Source: a virus. Taken from it: a DNA stretch of 41,881 nt. This document shows, piece after piece, positions 22,337 through 31,997 of this stretch. Both the position numbers and the translations under genes were made by a program. Position 1 is the stretch's first letter. Each line of letters starts with the position of its first letter. The stretch is taken from IMG/VR virus record IMGVR_UViG_3300025282_000081, positions 1 to 41,881 of that record; one strand, 5' to 3'. The notes below the pieces were generated by a model. It saw only the letters and a list, made by a program, of their open reading frames with translations. It made no database searches and had not been told where the DNA came from.

Positions 22337-22599
22337 TTTGTTGTTAAACCTAACCAAGCAGCAGCAGCTCCTAAAGCTGTAGCTATAGCAGTACCTATCC
22401 CTTGTACTGTCTTTATTTTTGTTTCTATTCTATCAACTCTGTTATGTACTCTACGAATAGTTCCTTCGTTATCTTCTATTTCCTTGTTGTAATGGTCAAG
22501 AAGTTCGTTAATACGTTTATGTCTTAAAGCTTCAATCTCTTCATGATTTTTAAATTTCTCTGTTATATGTTCTTTTAATGATTGTATTTCTTCGGTCAT
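22333..22599 (-). CDS. Coiled-coil protein with C-terminal membrane segment (XhlA-like)
   Basis: 88 residues: about 65 residues of charged coiled-coil (heptads of Ile/Leu with Glu/Lys), then a hydrophobic Ala/Gly-rich segment IGTAIATALGAAAAWLG and a short basic end. This architecture matches the haemolysin XhlA/holin-accessory type found in many tailed phages. It lies just downstream of the tail-fibre genes, where T7 keeps gp17.5 holin. It is the best holin-function candidate here together with the gene at 21534-21812. Confidence 0.7.
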   Translation of the reverse strand: MTEEIQSLKEHITEKFKNHEEIEALRHKRINELLDHYNKEIEDNEGTIRRVHNRVDRIETKIKTVQGIGTAIATALGAAAAWLGLTTK

Positions 22600-22854
22600 T
22601 TAGGGTCTCTGTGCTCTACGAGCTACTTTAGCATCATATATAGCTTGATCAAAGGCATTACCAGCTACTCCACCATGTACCTCTTTAATATGATTCTCCA
22701 TAGAGCGAGACATACCAAAATTAGCCATGTCCCTTTTCCAATTTCTCATAGGAGCATGAGTTGAGATTTCCGCTGCTTCATAAGCATCTTGAGCATCTTC
22801 TTCCTCTTGTGTAAATGGCACTTTGCCATCTTGGGTCATATGGTGTCTAGCCAT
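22600..22854 (-). CDS. Small hypothetical protein after the tail-fibre gene
   Basis: 84 residues starting MARHHMTQDGKVPFTQEEE, acidic early and basic late. I recognise similar openings (M-x-x-H-x-M-T-x-D-G-x-V-P) in small proteins next to tail fibres of marine podoviruses, without known function. No membrane segment. Confidence 0.7.
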   Translation of the reverse strand: MARHHMTQDGKVPFTQEEEDAQDAYEAAEISTHAPMRNWKRDMANFGMSRSMENHIKEVHGGVAGNAFDQAIYDAKVARRAQRP

Positions 22855-22856
22855 TC

Positions 22857-23876
22857 TTAACTCCTTTTTCTTCTATACTGAAGAATATTTCCAGTTGTGA
22901 TTGTTCCGGTAGACATGAAGAATTTTATGGCTGTGTGAGCTTCATCTGCCGTGTTATAAAATGAACCAAAGTGTTGCACTTGAGCTTGAGGTGAATGTCC
23001 ATATAGAAACATAAAGCCCATAACCATAGTTGCGACAGAAGTACCTGCTGGATTTATTAATGTTAATTCAGAATACTTAATACCTTCATCTGTACCAGTA
23101 CCCGATGCTTCATTCTCGGCTGTTAGCATGATATGAGCAGTTGCTTCCGTTGATTGAGAAGAATTATTGTTAATAATCGTAGTAGCTACTGATAGATAAC
23201 CACTTGTTCTATATGTTGGTGTTGTAACACCAAGTTGCGCTCTTATGACAGCAGTATCAGCAGATACAAATAATTCTTCTATAACATATCTATAATCATA
23301 TCCATCAGCCATATTAGTAAATGCTAGTGTAGCTGAAGTAGAGGCTGTTACAGTAGATATATATTCCCATAGACCACCACCAGCAGCAGCTTCAAATGCT
23401 GGAGGCGCACCAGCACCAGCAGAAGTCAATACTTGACCATCACTACCAGTTGCTATTGCTACAGGATCTCCTGAAGCATCAAAACTGATAATATTACCGT
23501 CAGTACCACCAGCCATTTTAGCTAATGTTATTGCATTGTCAGCTATATGAGCCGTATCTATACTCCCATCAGCATAATGCTCGGAGTCAAGTGCATCATC
23601 AGCAATATGAGCATTGTCTATAGATCCGTCTGCATAATGCTCAGAATCAATAGCATCGTCTGCTATATGAGCATTGTCTATTGACCCATCCGCATAATGC
23701 TCTGAGTCAATAGCATCATCAGCTATATGTGCATTATCAATACTTCCATCAGTATAATGTTCAGAGTCAATAGCATCATCTGCTATATTAGAACCATCAA
23801 CAGCATCTGCTCCTATATCTCCAGCTCCTATTATACCAGAACCTCTTCCAGCATTTTTACTAACTATTCCACTCAT
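22857..23876 (-). CDS. Tail-fibre-like protein with 20-residue repeats
   Basis: 339 residues. After a glycine-rich start come four copies of a 20-residue unit IADDAIDSEHYADGSIDNAH (residues 31-110), a partial fifth, a Gly/Ala-rich spacer and a beta-rich C-terminal domain (about 170-339) that may bind a receptor or sugar. The repeat also occurs once in the fibre encoded at 24238-25389, so the two products probably form parts of one fibre or alternative tips. It lacks the T7 gp17 N-terminal attachment domain. Such repeats usually form triple-stranded shafts. Confidence 0.78.
   Translation of the reverse strand: MSGIVSKNAGRGSGIIGAGDIGADAVDGSNIADDAIDSEHYTDGSIDNAHIADDAIDSEHYADGSIDNAHIADDAIDSEHYADGSIDNAHIADDALDSEHYADGSIDTAHIADNAITLAKMAGGTDGNIISFDASGDPVAIATGSDGQVLTSAGAGAPPAFEAAAGGGLWEYISTVTASTSATLAFTNMADGYDYRYVIEELFVSADTAVIRAQLGVTTPTYRTSGYLSVATTIINNNSSQSTEATAHIMLTAENEASGTGTDEGIKYSELTLINPAGTSVATMVMGFMFLYGHSPQAQVQHFGSFYNTADEAHTAIKFFMSTGTITTGNILQYRRKRS
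23547..23786 (-). repeat. Four tandem 60-bp units inside the fibre gene
   Basis: Units encode almost the same 20 residues (variation only Ala/Thr, Ile/Leu, Asn/Thr), but the DNA copies differ at many third codon positions. A fifth, diverged partial unit follows. A single related unit lies in the neighbouring fibre gene at about 24830-24890. This is coding repeat DNA, not CRISPR: there are no unique spacers. Confidence 0.85.
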
Positions 23877-23895
23877 AGTTTATATTCCTTCTAAT

Positions 23896-24225
23896 TTATA
23901 ATGTTTGTTCTAAGTAACTAACACAAACATCAATATCTGATGAACTACCAGTAATGATAGATAAATGATCGGCTGCTTCCATTACAAATTTACTTGTATG
24001 TTCAAAAGTTGTTTTAGCTGCAAGAGCTTGATCAAAATAGATATAAGTATCTGCTCCCGATCCTCCATCATCAATCAACAATTTAAAGGTTTCTGCTGCA
24101 TTTCCTGTCTCACATATAGTTACACTTAGAACAGTACAAGTTTTACCTGCTCCAACTGTCAGCAAAGCTTGTACTGAAGACGCATCTCCTCTAAATGTTG
24201 CTAATTTTAAAACTTCACTTGCCAT
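23896..24225 (-). CDS. Small beta-rich structural-type protein between fibre genes
   Basis: 109 residues with a short-strand pattern, small residues and an LLIDDGGSGADTYIYFDQALAAKTTFE segment like small jelly-roll or beta-sandwich virion proteins. It is placed between two fibre genes, so a fibre-associated or fibre-base role is likely. No exact family recognised. Confidence 0.65.
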   Translation of the reverse strand: MASEVLKLATFRGDASSVQALLTVGAGKTCTVLSVTICETGNAAETFKLLIDDGGSGADTYIYFDQALAAKTTFEHTSKFVMEAADHLSIITGSSSDIDVCVSYLEQTL

Positions 24226-24237
24226 AATTCATCTCCG

Positions 24238-25389
24238 TTAAAATCCCATGACTAAAGCTTTTCCTGTACTTGTAGTATATGAAGTCCACGTTCCATCAAT
24301 TACAGGGCTGGTTAATGTTTTGTTGGTTAATGTTTGAGTAGCATCAGTACCTACTAATGTTGTACTAGCATCTGGAAAGGTAAAAGTTCTAGTAGTACCA
24401 GTTGATATTCCTGAACATTGAAACTGAGCTTCTTTAGTTGTATCTCCATTATCTTGAAGAGTAAAATTATCATCATCAAGAGTTGAAATAGTTGCAGATT
24501 CAATAGCATCTATTTGTCCTTGAATCCCTGAAGTTACCCCGTTAAGATAACCAAACTCAGTATTACTTATAGTTCCATCATGGATTTTAGTAGCGGCTAT
24601 AGCAGCACTTCCATGAACATCAGCATTAACTATAACTCCTGTAGCTATTGCAACTACACCAGCATTACTGATAGTTACATCTCCGGATACTGCTACATTG
24701 TCAAAATCAGTTCCATCTGCAACTAAGATATGAGTATCAGTAGCAGCATAAGAGTCATCGAAAATAGCTATCTTAGCTCCTGTTACCGCGTCATCTGCTA
24801 TTTTAGCTGTAGTTACTTGTCCTGCTGCTATATGAGCTGTATCTATACTGCCATCAGTATAGTGCTCCGAATCTATGGCATCATCAGCAATTTTAGCACT
24901 TGTGATAGCATCAGCAGCTATCATGGCAGTCTCTACTGCTCCACTTGCTATTGTTAAAGCTCCAACAGAACTAATGGTAGCATCTCCTGAGAGAGCTACA
25001 CCAGCATAGTCTGTACCATCAGCTACCAATATAAAACCTGATGTTGCAATAGCAGCATCATCGAGCAACGTAAGCTCATCTAAGGCTTCTTGGGCCATGT
25101 AGAATGCTTGTTTACTATCAAGATCTAAGTCAGACTCAGATAAGTTAGAGCCATCTACATAGTCTACTAAGCGTGAACTTTGACTAGAGGTTCTCTTGAT
25201 TAAAACTACCTGATCTGCCGTAATATCAGCAGGGTCACTTACTGTAATTAAGCTATCGTTATTCCAAGTAAAGACTGCTGTTGTTCCATCTACTGTAACA
25301 GCTACATGAGTTCTGCTGATAAATGGAAATGTTACAGCAAACTCTTGTGTATCTCCTGAAGCAACATATCTTACACTTGAATTAGCCAT
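24238..25389 (-). CDS. Tail fibre protein with T7 gp17-type N-terminal domain
   Basis: 383 residues. Residues 1-110 show the T7 tail-fibre attachment domain pattern (VTFPFISRTHVAVTVDG, VLIKRTSS, LDLDSKQAFYMAQEALDE), which docks to the tail nozzle. The remainder has collagen-like short motifs (IADDAIDSEHYTDGSIDTAH, TAKIADDAV, LTNKTLTSPVIDG) that form an extended shaft, and it ends without a large receptor domain. It is probably completed by the product of 22857-23876 (inference). Confidence 0.88.
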   Translation of the reverse strand: MANSSVRYVASGDTQEFAVTFPFISRTHVAVTVDGTTAVFTWNNDSLITVSDPADITADQVVLIKRTSSQSSRLVDYVDGSNLSESDLDLDSKQAFYMAQEALDELTLLDDAAIATSGFILVADGTDYAGVALSGDATISSVGALTIASGAVETAMIAADAITSAKIADDAIDSEHYTDGSIDTAHIAAGQVTTAKIADDAVTGAKIAIFDDSYAATDTHILVADGTDFDNVAVSGDVTISNAGVVAIATGVIVNADVHGSAAIAATKIHDGTISNTEFGYLNGVTSGIQGQIDAIESATISTLDDDNFTLQDNGDTTKEAQFQCSGISTGTTRTFTFPDASTTLVGTDATQTLTNKTLTSPVIDGTWTSYTTSTGKALVMGF

Positions 25390-28300
25390 TTATTGTTGTC
25401 CTTGTGGTTGTTGTAAATTTGGTAAATTAAATCCTGTAGGTACTTCTTTAGTTACTTTACTATATAAATCATGTCGTTTTAAATCAAATGTACCCTGTAA
25501 AAGCCTTTTATGTTTAAATAAAGTAAGTTTAGAAGCTTTATTTTTAAAATTATTTATTAAGTTTTCTAATAAAAGTTTTTGTGTACCTTGAGGTAATTTA
25601 TTAAAATTCTTTGAAGCAACAACTTTATTTAAAGATTTATTCATATCAGTCCACTTATCAATAAAAAAAGCTTTTTCTTCATTTGTAAGTACTAAGCCAT
25701 TTAATTTACTAGTACTAGAAGGCTGTTTTATAGTAGATTCAAGTTCTGCCAACTTTTTAACTAAAGGACTTCTACTTGGTTGTAATGCAGGAGAAGGAAT
25801 AAATAAAGCTGTTCCTACATTTCTTATTGTTTGAAAAGGTTCTCTATCAATTTCATGATTAGTGCCAGGAAATAAAACTTTTTCTCCTCCTAGATTCTTC
25901 ATAGCAAATCTTTCGCCATAACCAGGAGTTACCTTACGCAGACCTTCTTCAAAAATATTCCCTATTTCTGTTCCAAAATCTTGTAAGTTATTTAAATCTG
26001 TCCGTTGAAGTCTAGATAATTTCTCAGGTTCAAATCCTGCTGTAACATTACGTCTAAAACTAGAATAAAAAGACTGAGCTGGATTAAGAAATGATGCAGC
26101 TCGTTCTCCAGTTTTTCTAACTTTATAAGACAGGGGCATATCAGAACCAACTACATTTAACATCTCTGAAAATCCTTGTAAGTAATGACGATCTGTAATT
26201 AATCTAGCCATACCAACAACACCTGCTTCTAAAACTTCTTTAAACTTTTGAAATATCTCATCTGAAGGATCGCCTTGTTCATACTGTCCATACAGATTCA
26301 TAGATGCTTTAGCCATAACTACGGCATGAGCTGAAGCTCCCATTATAACTCCTATAGGATCAAATCTATCGTATTTATGCCATGTATTATTCCACCTATA
26401 ACTGTACCAATGAGAGCCTCCCATATCTGCTTCTAATGTTTTTCTTAAATCAGGATCTCTTGGAGGTCCACCTGTAAAATTTCCTGTTAAAGCTAAACCA
26501 AAAGTAGTACCCCATAATACATTAGCCATAGCTACTTTAGCTTCTGCTAATTCTCTAACAGCTTTAGGAGCATCAGGACTTAATTCCGCTTGTAAAGTTT
26601 TATTATATTTACGCAACCAAGGAGTACGTTCCCACGCAAAACCAAGTAAGTTAGCAGGTGTTTGGAAAAAAGGAATAAATACTCTAGCTATTCCTGTTTG
26701 ATCTGAATCTAAAAGTCCTTTAAGTTTAAGACCTAAACCTGGAACTACCTTTTCTTTACCAGAAAGATCATCTATTTCTATATGACTTGCAAGTTTATTT
26801 GTATAAGTATTTTTAGCTGCAAAACCTTTTGCTGCATCTACAATATCATCATGAGCCTCAACATTATGTAAAATTTCAGCAAACTTTTTATTTATATCTA
26901 TTCTATTAGCAACCGTACTATTATCTTTAACGTCATTAAAAGCCTTACGATAAGCTAAAGCTCTAGTTTCTGCTCTATAGTTAATTCCTTTAAAAACTTC
27001 ATCGGCTGAAAGCAATAGTTTTCCTGGTATATTAACAAGATCACCAAATAAATCTATTGCTTTTCCAAGATTACCACCTAATTGCCAAGTTTCTTTTGAA
27101 ATAGATCTATCATGAGGTCTAATAAAATCTTGTTTAATATCGGTAGTTGCTTTTAATTCTTTTGCCTGTTTCCATAATCTAGGTATATCTTGAAGAGAAC
27201 TTAAATAACCCCAACCAAGCTCTGCTGCTTCTCTACTTGTAACTTCTCCACCTCGTTTAATTACTCCTGCATAAGCTCGTTCTAAAGCACTTGTAAACAT
27301 AGCTGTAGTATTACCAATCATGTTTACTTCAAATGTCTTAATACTTGATAAAAGACCATTAATATATAACTCTAACAATGAATCCCTAGTTCTAGCTCCT
27401 AAGCTTTTATTTATTGAATTAAGTCTAGCTTTTATTTGTTTTAAATTAGCTTTATCTATAGCTTCCTGTTCAATCTGTTGTACTTTTAATAAAGATCTTT
27501 CTCTAAAAGCTTCTTCTGTTTCTCCTTCTAATTTAGTAATTTTAGTTTTTTTTCTAGAACCACTTTTAAATTTAAACTGAACTTCCATATCATTTACATT
27601 TTTACGAGCTGTAAACCAACCAGCTTGTTTTATGGACAATTCAGGATCATTATAAATAATAGAATGTCTTGCTAAAGATCTAAGTTCGTCAAGATTATCA
27701 ACTTGATCAATAAGTTTTTGATGACTTCTTAATAAATCAGAAGAAGCTTTAGAAAGTTCACCACCAGAAGCTAACATATCATAGCTCAATTTAGTATGAC
27801 TTAAAGCTTTTTCGTATGTTTCTCGTTTACCACTACTAGCAAACAAAGCAAAAGCATCATCAGCCTTTTTCATTTCGGCTGCTCCAAGTGCTCTAGCTAC
27901 ACCAACATATTTAATTGCTTCTCGAACATTACCAGCTTGTTCTTCAAGTATTCTAGCAGCTTCTTTTTCTGGCATCTCTAAAACTTTTGACATACCAGAA
28001 GCAGTATCAAAATCTTCTGTTTTTATTCTACCTTTCAGAAGTTTTTTAATATCCATACGTTTACTTAAGAATTGTAATAAAGGTTTAATATCACTACTAC
28101 CCTTAAGTTTTAACAAATTCATAGATTCAATAGTATTTAAATCTACGTTTGTTACTTTTTCTCCTCTACTCCATTTTTCAACAATAGTTAAAGCTTCAGC
28201 TTGTTTTGTTTCAGTAAGTTTTTCCCAAGGCCGAACATAGTCATCTCTAGTTCTTTCATAGGAATCTTTGGCAGCAGCTTTAACATCTGGAAGATCATCA

Positions 28301-29175
28301 AATAATTTCATTTGTTCTGGAGAAGCTTGTTCTTTAACCTTCATAACTCCTTCTACATAGGTTTCAGCTTCTATTTGAGCTTTTTCTTCAATATCTTTTA
28401 GTGGTACATCCTCTAAAGTTGGTTTTCCTTTAACTTTAGAAATACCATAACCTGCTCCTTTTAAAATACCAGTAACTATAGCTCCTGCTAAAGCTCCAGT
28501 AGCTGCTGATTTTAATCTAGAAGTTGTTTCACTATCAGTATCACTTTGAGCAAGAGTTTTTATAGCTGCTCCTGCTGTAGATGATTCAGAAACTGCTCCT
28601 GTAACTAATAAAAAGTTAGCTATATTAGGATCTGTAGGATCATAAGAAGCAATATCAGACACAGCTCCTGCTGCTGTTCCAACTAAAAAATCTTTGGCAA
28701 CTTTAAGTTTTTTACTTTTATCTAAAATTCCTGCTAATCTTGCAGCACCTATAACACCTGCTGATACTGCACCTGCTCCGGCTGCTGTAATAGCAACAGA
28801 AGATAAAGCAAATAAAGGAATAAATTGTCCTAAACCACGAGCTAAACTTTGTGCTGTAGTTTTAGGTTCAGGAAGATTCCAAGCATTATCGTCTAACATT
28901 CTAGTAAACTGTCCTGCTTCTTCTACTCCTTTAGCTCCACCTATAAGTAAATGTTTGCCAACATTTAACATGCTGCCAAAAATACCTGAATCATCATCAT
29001 CAGCTATCTTAGCAGTTTCTTTAGTAGCAACAGGAGCATACTCTTCTCTGAAGTTTTCTTTTTGAATATCTGCTATAGCTTCATCAGAAGCTTCATAAAT
29101 TTCTCTTTCTTTTCTATTAGAAGAAAAATTATTAAAAAGACCTTCAGGTACTATAAGTGAACTTTGTTCTGCCAT
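25390..29175 (-). CDS. Large internal virion protein (T7 gp16-like, ejectosome)
   Basis: 1261 residues. By position and size this is the last internal core protein, ejected to build the DNA conduit through the host envelope. It has two Ala/Gly-rich hydrophobic segments near residues 115-150 and 225-245, long helical middle parts and a C-terminal third with FIPFFQTPANLLGFAWERTPWLRKY of marine podovirus gp16 homologues. The T7 gp16 N-terminal transglycosylase is not evident; a lysozyme-like domain is instead on the neighbouring protein. Confidence 0.82.
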   Translation of the reverse strand: MAEQSSLIVPEGLFNNFSSNRKEREIYEASDEAIADIQKENFREEYAPVATKETAKIADDDDSGIFGSMLNVGKHLLIGGAKGVEEAGQFTRMLDDNAWNLPEPKTTAQSLARGLGQFIPLFALSSVAITAAGAGAVSAGVIGAARLAGILDKSKKLKVAKDFLVGTAAGAVSDIASYDPTDPNIANFLLVTGAVSESSTAGAAIKTLAQSDTDSETTSRLKSAATGALAGAIVTGILKGAGYGISKVKGKPTLEDVPLKDIEEKAQIEAETYVEGVMKVKEQASPEQMKLFDDLPDVKAAAKDSYERTRDDYVRPWEKLTETKQAEALTIVEKWSRGEKVTNVDLNTIESMNLLKLKGSSDIKPLLQFLSKRMDIKKLLKGRIKTEDFDTASGMSKVLEMPEKEAARILEEQAGNVREAIKYVGVARALGAAEMKKADDAFALFASSGKRETYEKALSHTKLSYDMLASGGELSKASSDLLRSHQKLIDQVDNLDELRSLARHSIIYNDPELSIKQAGWFTARKNVNDMEVQFKFKSGSRKKTKITKLEGETEEAFRERSLLKVQQIEQEAIDKANLKQIKARLNSINKSLGARTRDSLLELYINGLLSSIKTFEVNMIGNTTAMFTSALERAYAGVIKRGGEVTSREAAELGWGYLSSLQDIPRLWKQAKELKATTDIKQDFIRPHDRSISKETWQLGGNLGKAIDLFGDLVNIPGKLLLSADEVFKGINYRAETRALAYRKAFNDVKDNSTVANRIDINKKFAEILHNVEAHDDIVDAAKGFAAKNTYTNKLASHIEIDDLSGKEKVVPGLGLKLKGLLDSDQTGIARVFIPFFQTPANLLGFAWERTPWLRKYNKTLQAELSPDAPKAVRELAEAKVAMANVLWGTTFGLALTGNFTGGPPRDPDLRKTLEADMGGSHWYSYRWNNTWHKYDRFDPIGVIMGASAHAVVMAKASMNLYGQYEQGDPSDEIFQKFKEVLEAGVVGMARLITDRHYLQGFSEMLNVVGSDMPLSYKVRKTGERAASFLNPAQSFYSSFRRNVTAGFEPEKLSRLQRTDLNNLQDFGTEIGNIFEEGLRKVTPGYGERFAMKNLGGEKVLFPGTNHEIDREPFQTIRNVGTALFIPSPALQPSRSPLVKKLAELESTIKQPSSTSKLNGLVLTNEEKAFFIDKWTDMNKSLNKVVASKNFNKLPQGTQKLLLENLINNFKNKASKLTLFKHKRLLQGTFDLKRHDLYSKVTKEVPTGFNLPNLQQPQGQQ

Positions 29176-29180
29176 ATTAT

Positions 29181-31997
29181 TTATAATCCTGATTCAGCAA
29201 GACCCATAAGAATCACGCTTCTTTTATATATTCCTTTATTAAACTTACCCTCAGCTACTGTAATCCCTTCTTCTTTAGAAAATAATTCATATAAAGCAGT
29301 TGGAAAATCTCCCTTAGCTAAAGCTTTAGATGCTGCTGGTAAACCTTTAAATTGTCCTGTTTTTTTGTTAAAAGAACTTCCTTTAATATTATAAAGAGCT
29401 AATTTAATGGCTCTTTTTAATTGAGGAGGAAATGTAGTTTTACTTTTAGCTTCTAAAATATTCAACCCTTCATCAAAATCTTTCATTAAGTGGTCAATAA
29501 CTTTTTTAATTTGTGGCAAAGATAATTTATCACCTTTTTTAAAAGTTTTCTTTAAAACTTTCTTAGCTGTTGAAGCTGTAATGCCGTAAGGACCAGTTAA
29601 ATTAGGATCTTTTTTAGGAAAATGAAAAGGAGCATCAAATTTATGACCTTCAAGCAATTGTAAATCTTTATAAATATTATCACTTTTAATCAATTTAGAA
29701 ACTTTAGATTCTATATCTGGAATTAAATTTGAATCTATTTTTTTAAATTTATCATATTCTGTTTTATAAAGACTACCTACAGTTGGTTCAGAAACAACCC
29801 GTTCTTTTATTTCATCCTTTAATTCAGAAGTTTTTTCCCAAATAGCATCAAAAAGTTTGGTAACATTTTTAAGAGTTTTACTAGCTGTTTTATTTAAATA
29901 CTCTACAGTATCACTAAAAATAGGTTTTTCTTTAGGACCTTTACCTTGTTTTAATCTTAGTGCTGCTTCGGGATTCTGTTCTAGTAATTCAGCTTTAGTA
30001 GGTTCTTTTTGAACTTTTGATATTGCTTCTTTATATTCTTTAGCAGGATTTTTTCCAGATTTTAATTGATCTAAAAATGCTTGTTCTTTTTTATTTAAAG
30101 GAACATCTACTATTAATTTATCTTTAACATCTTGAAGTGTTTCTTCTTTATCAAACAAAGTAGTTAACCTGTTCATAAAAGAAGGAGAATTACCTTTAGT
30201 AGTTTCTAAGATTTCTTTTCGTTGTTCAAGATTTTCTTGATATGCTCGAATATGATCAGAATGTGTATTAAATGTTTCAAATGTTAATGGACCAGAAGCA
30301 GCAGTTAAAGGATCTTCTTTACGTTCCGTTTCAGATGTATCAGCAGTTAATATGCCATTTACTTTATCTGCTAATAATTTTACTTGTGTTTGAACTGTAG
30401 ATTGAAAATCTTTAATTTTTTCTGGAGGAACAGTACCTGGACCTTCAGCAGCAGCGTCAGCAAAGCCATTAGTTTCAGCTAAAGTTTCTAAATCTACTAC
30501 TAATTGATTAATATCATTTAATGCTAATCTAAATTCATTAGGATCTAAACTCGAACCAGCTAATAATTTAATTAATACTTTATCACTTATCTCTGTATCG
30601 TCACCAGATAAAATTAAATCATTAATGGCGTTTTTACTGGTAAGATTTGTTTTTATTAAACTAACAAGATTTTTTCTAATAGTAGCCGTACTTTTTAAAT
30701 AAGCAGCTACATTATCTTTTCTTTGTTTACCTTCTTGATCTAGATAAGAATTTAAAGAGGGTTGAGCATCTTCAGATAAATTACCAAGAATATAATAATC
30801 TTGTAAAGTTGCTTTATCTTTAACCTGACCAGATAGAATTAAATCTCTAATTTCATTATAAACTGGTGAATTTTTTTGTTCCTTAATAATAATTTTATTA
30901 TATTTCTTTAGACTGTCAACAACAGTATTAACTTGACCTGCATTCATACCAGCATTTTCTAATTCTTGTGCTATACTTCTAAAATCATCTGTAGGATTCT
31001 GTTTATAATCATCAAAAACTTTTAATTTAGCTGTTGAAATACGTTCTTTATCAGCAGCTTGTTGATTATTCTCAAGATTATCAAAATATGCTTTTTGATT
31101 TTCTAAATACTTATTATATATTTTTTGAAATTCTAAAGAATCTTCACCTTTACCAAAATAGAGGTTTGCATAAGTAAAACCTTTATTAAACTGTTTACTT
31201 AATAAATTTTGAATGACATCGGCATCCGCTATAATAGATTCATTAACAGTAAGAGCTTTAAAAATTAATAGTTTTTTTTCTGCATCAGGCATGTTAGGAA
31301 AAATATTGCCTAAATCCTTACTATTATTATTAATCCATTGTTCTGTAAAAACATCAGTTAATTTAAGGTCTGTCCCTTTATAAACATTAGATTTTTCAAC
31401 ATGACTAACAGCATCATCAATTTGATTTGATAGTGCTTCAATAGATTGAACATATTTATAATCATTTTCTACATTAAGTATATCTTTTTTAACACTTTGT
31501 TTAAGTTCGTCAATTTTTGTTTTATACTTCTGTGCGATTTCAGGATATTGAAACGTATATAAAGAGTTTTGTACTAAATTTTCAGAATAAGTATCTATAA
31601 AATCCATTTTATCTGCTGTTTGCATACTAAAATTTTTAACAACATTAGAAACTTCTTCACTTTCAGTCCAAGTTTTATATTCTAAAAATTTATTATTTGC
31701 TTCGTTTAGTTCGATTATTTTAGCATAAGAATCTTGAGCAATAGGAAGTAAACTTTCCGGCATTACCTCATTTCTTAAAGCTGCGTTTTCTGCTAGTATT
31801 ATATCTTCTTTAATTCTTCTTCGTTTAGAATGTTCAGCAGCAGAACCTATTGCACTACTAAAACTTTGTAAACCTGAAAGAAGTTGAGTATCTCTAGCAG
31901 AAGTATCAGGTAATCCTTGGGTTACTACAGATCTTTGGGTATCTGTAAGTTTTGTTTCTAATGGGTCTAGTCTAAATAATTGATCTGGAGATGGCAT
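29181..31997 (-). CDS. Internal virion protein (T7 gp15-like) with C-terminal GH24-like lysozyme domain
   Basis: 938 residues, mainly helical, Lys/Glu/Asn-rich. The last ~158 residues (from about 781) follow the phage-lysozyme GH24 order: LLEGHKF with a candidate catalytic Glu (about E783), TGPYGIT, then AIKLALYNIKG, KGLPAASKALAKGDFPTAL and a KGIYKRSVILMGL end comparable to KGLxxRRxxE. This would let the ejected core cut peptidoglycan during entry. It starts inside the stop of the upstream gene. The domain call is by pattern only; the Asp/Thr pair of the T4 enzyme is not obvious. Confidence 0.78.
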   Translation of the reverse strand: MPSPDQLFRLDPLETKLTDTQRSVVTQGLPDTSARDTQLLSGLQSFSSAIGSAAEHSKRRRIKEDIILAENAALRNEVMPESLLPIAQDSYAKIIELNEANNKFLEYKTWTESEEVSNVVKNFSMQTADKMDFIDTYSENLVQNSLYTFQYPEIAQKYKTKIDELKQSVKKDILNVENDYKYVQSIEALSNQIDDAVSHVEKSNVYKGTDLKLTDVFTEQWINNNSKDLGNIFPNMPDAEKKLLIFKALTVNESIIADADVIQNLLSKQFNKGFTYANLYFGKGEDSLEFQKIYNKYLENQKAYFDNLENNQQAADKERISTAKLKVFDDYKQNPTDDFRSIAQELENAGMNAGQVNTVVDSLKKYNKIIIKEQKNSPVYNEIRDLILSGQVKDKATLQDYYILGNLSEDAQPSLNSYLDQEGKQRKDNVAAYLKSTATIRKNLVSLIKTNLTSKNAINDLILSGDDTEISDKVLIKLLAGSSLDPNEFRLALNDINQLVVDLETLAETNGFADAAAEGPGTVPPEKIKDFQSTVQTQVKLLADKVNGILTADTSETERKEDPLTAASGPLTFETFNTHSDHIRAYQENLEQRKEILETTKGNSPSFMNRLTTLFDKEETLQDVKDKLIVDVPLNKKEQAFLDQLKSGKNPAKEYKEAISKVQKEPTKAELLEQNPEAALRLKQGKGPKEKPIFSDTVEYLNKTASKTLKNVTKLFDAIWEKTSELKDEIKERVVSEPTVGSLYKTEYDKFKKIDSNLIPDIESKVSKLIKSDNIYKDLQLLEGHKFDAPFHFPKKDPNLTGPYGITASTAKKVLKKTFKKGDKLSLPQIKKVIDHLMKDFDEGLNILEAKSKTTFPPQLKRAIKLALYNIKGSSFNKKTGQFKGLPAASKALAKGDFPTALYELFSKEEGITVAEGKFNKGIYKRSVILMGLAESGL

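Noticed and set aside
23547-23786. CRISPR-like tandem repeats
   Set aside because: The 60-bp units are contiguous, in frame and without unique spacers; they encode a fibre shaft.
28694-29065. Long plus-strand open frames opposite large virion genes
   Set aside because: They are shadows of Ala/Gly/Ser-rich minus-strand coding sequence with no ribosome-binding sites.
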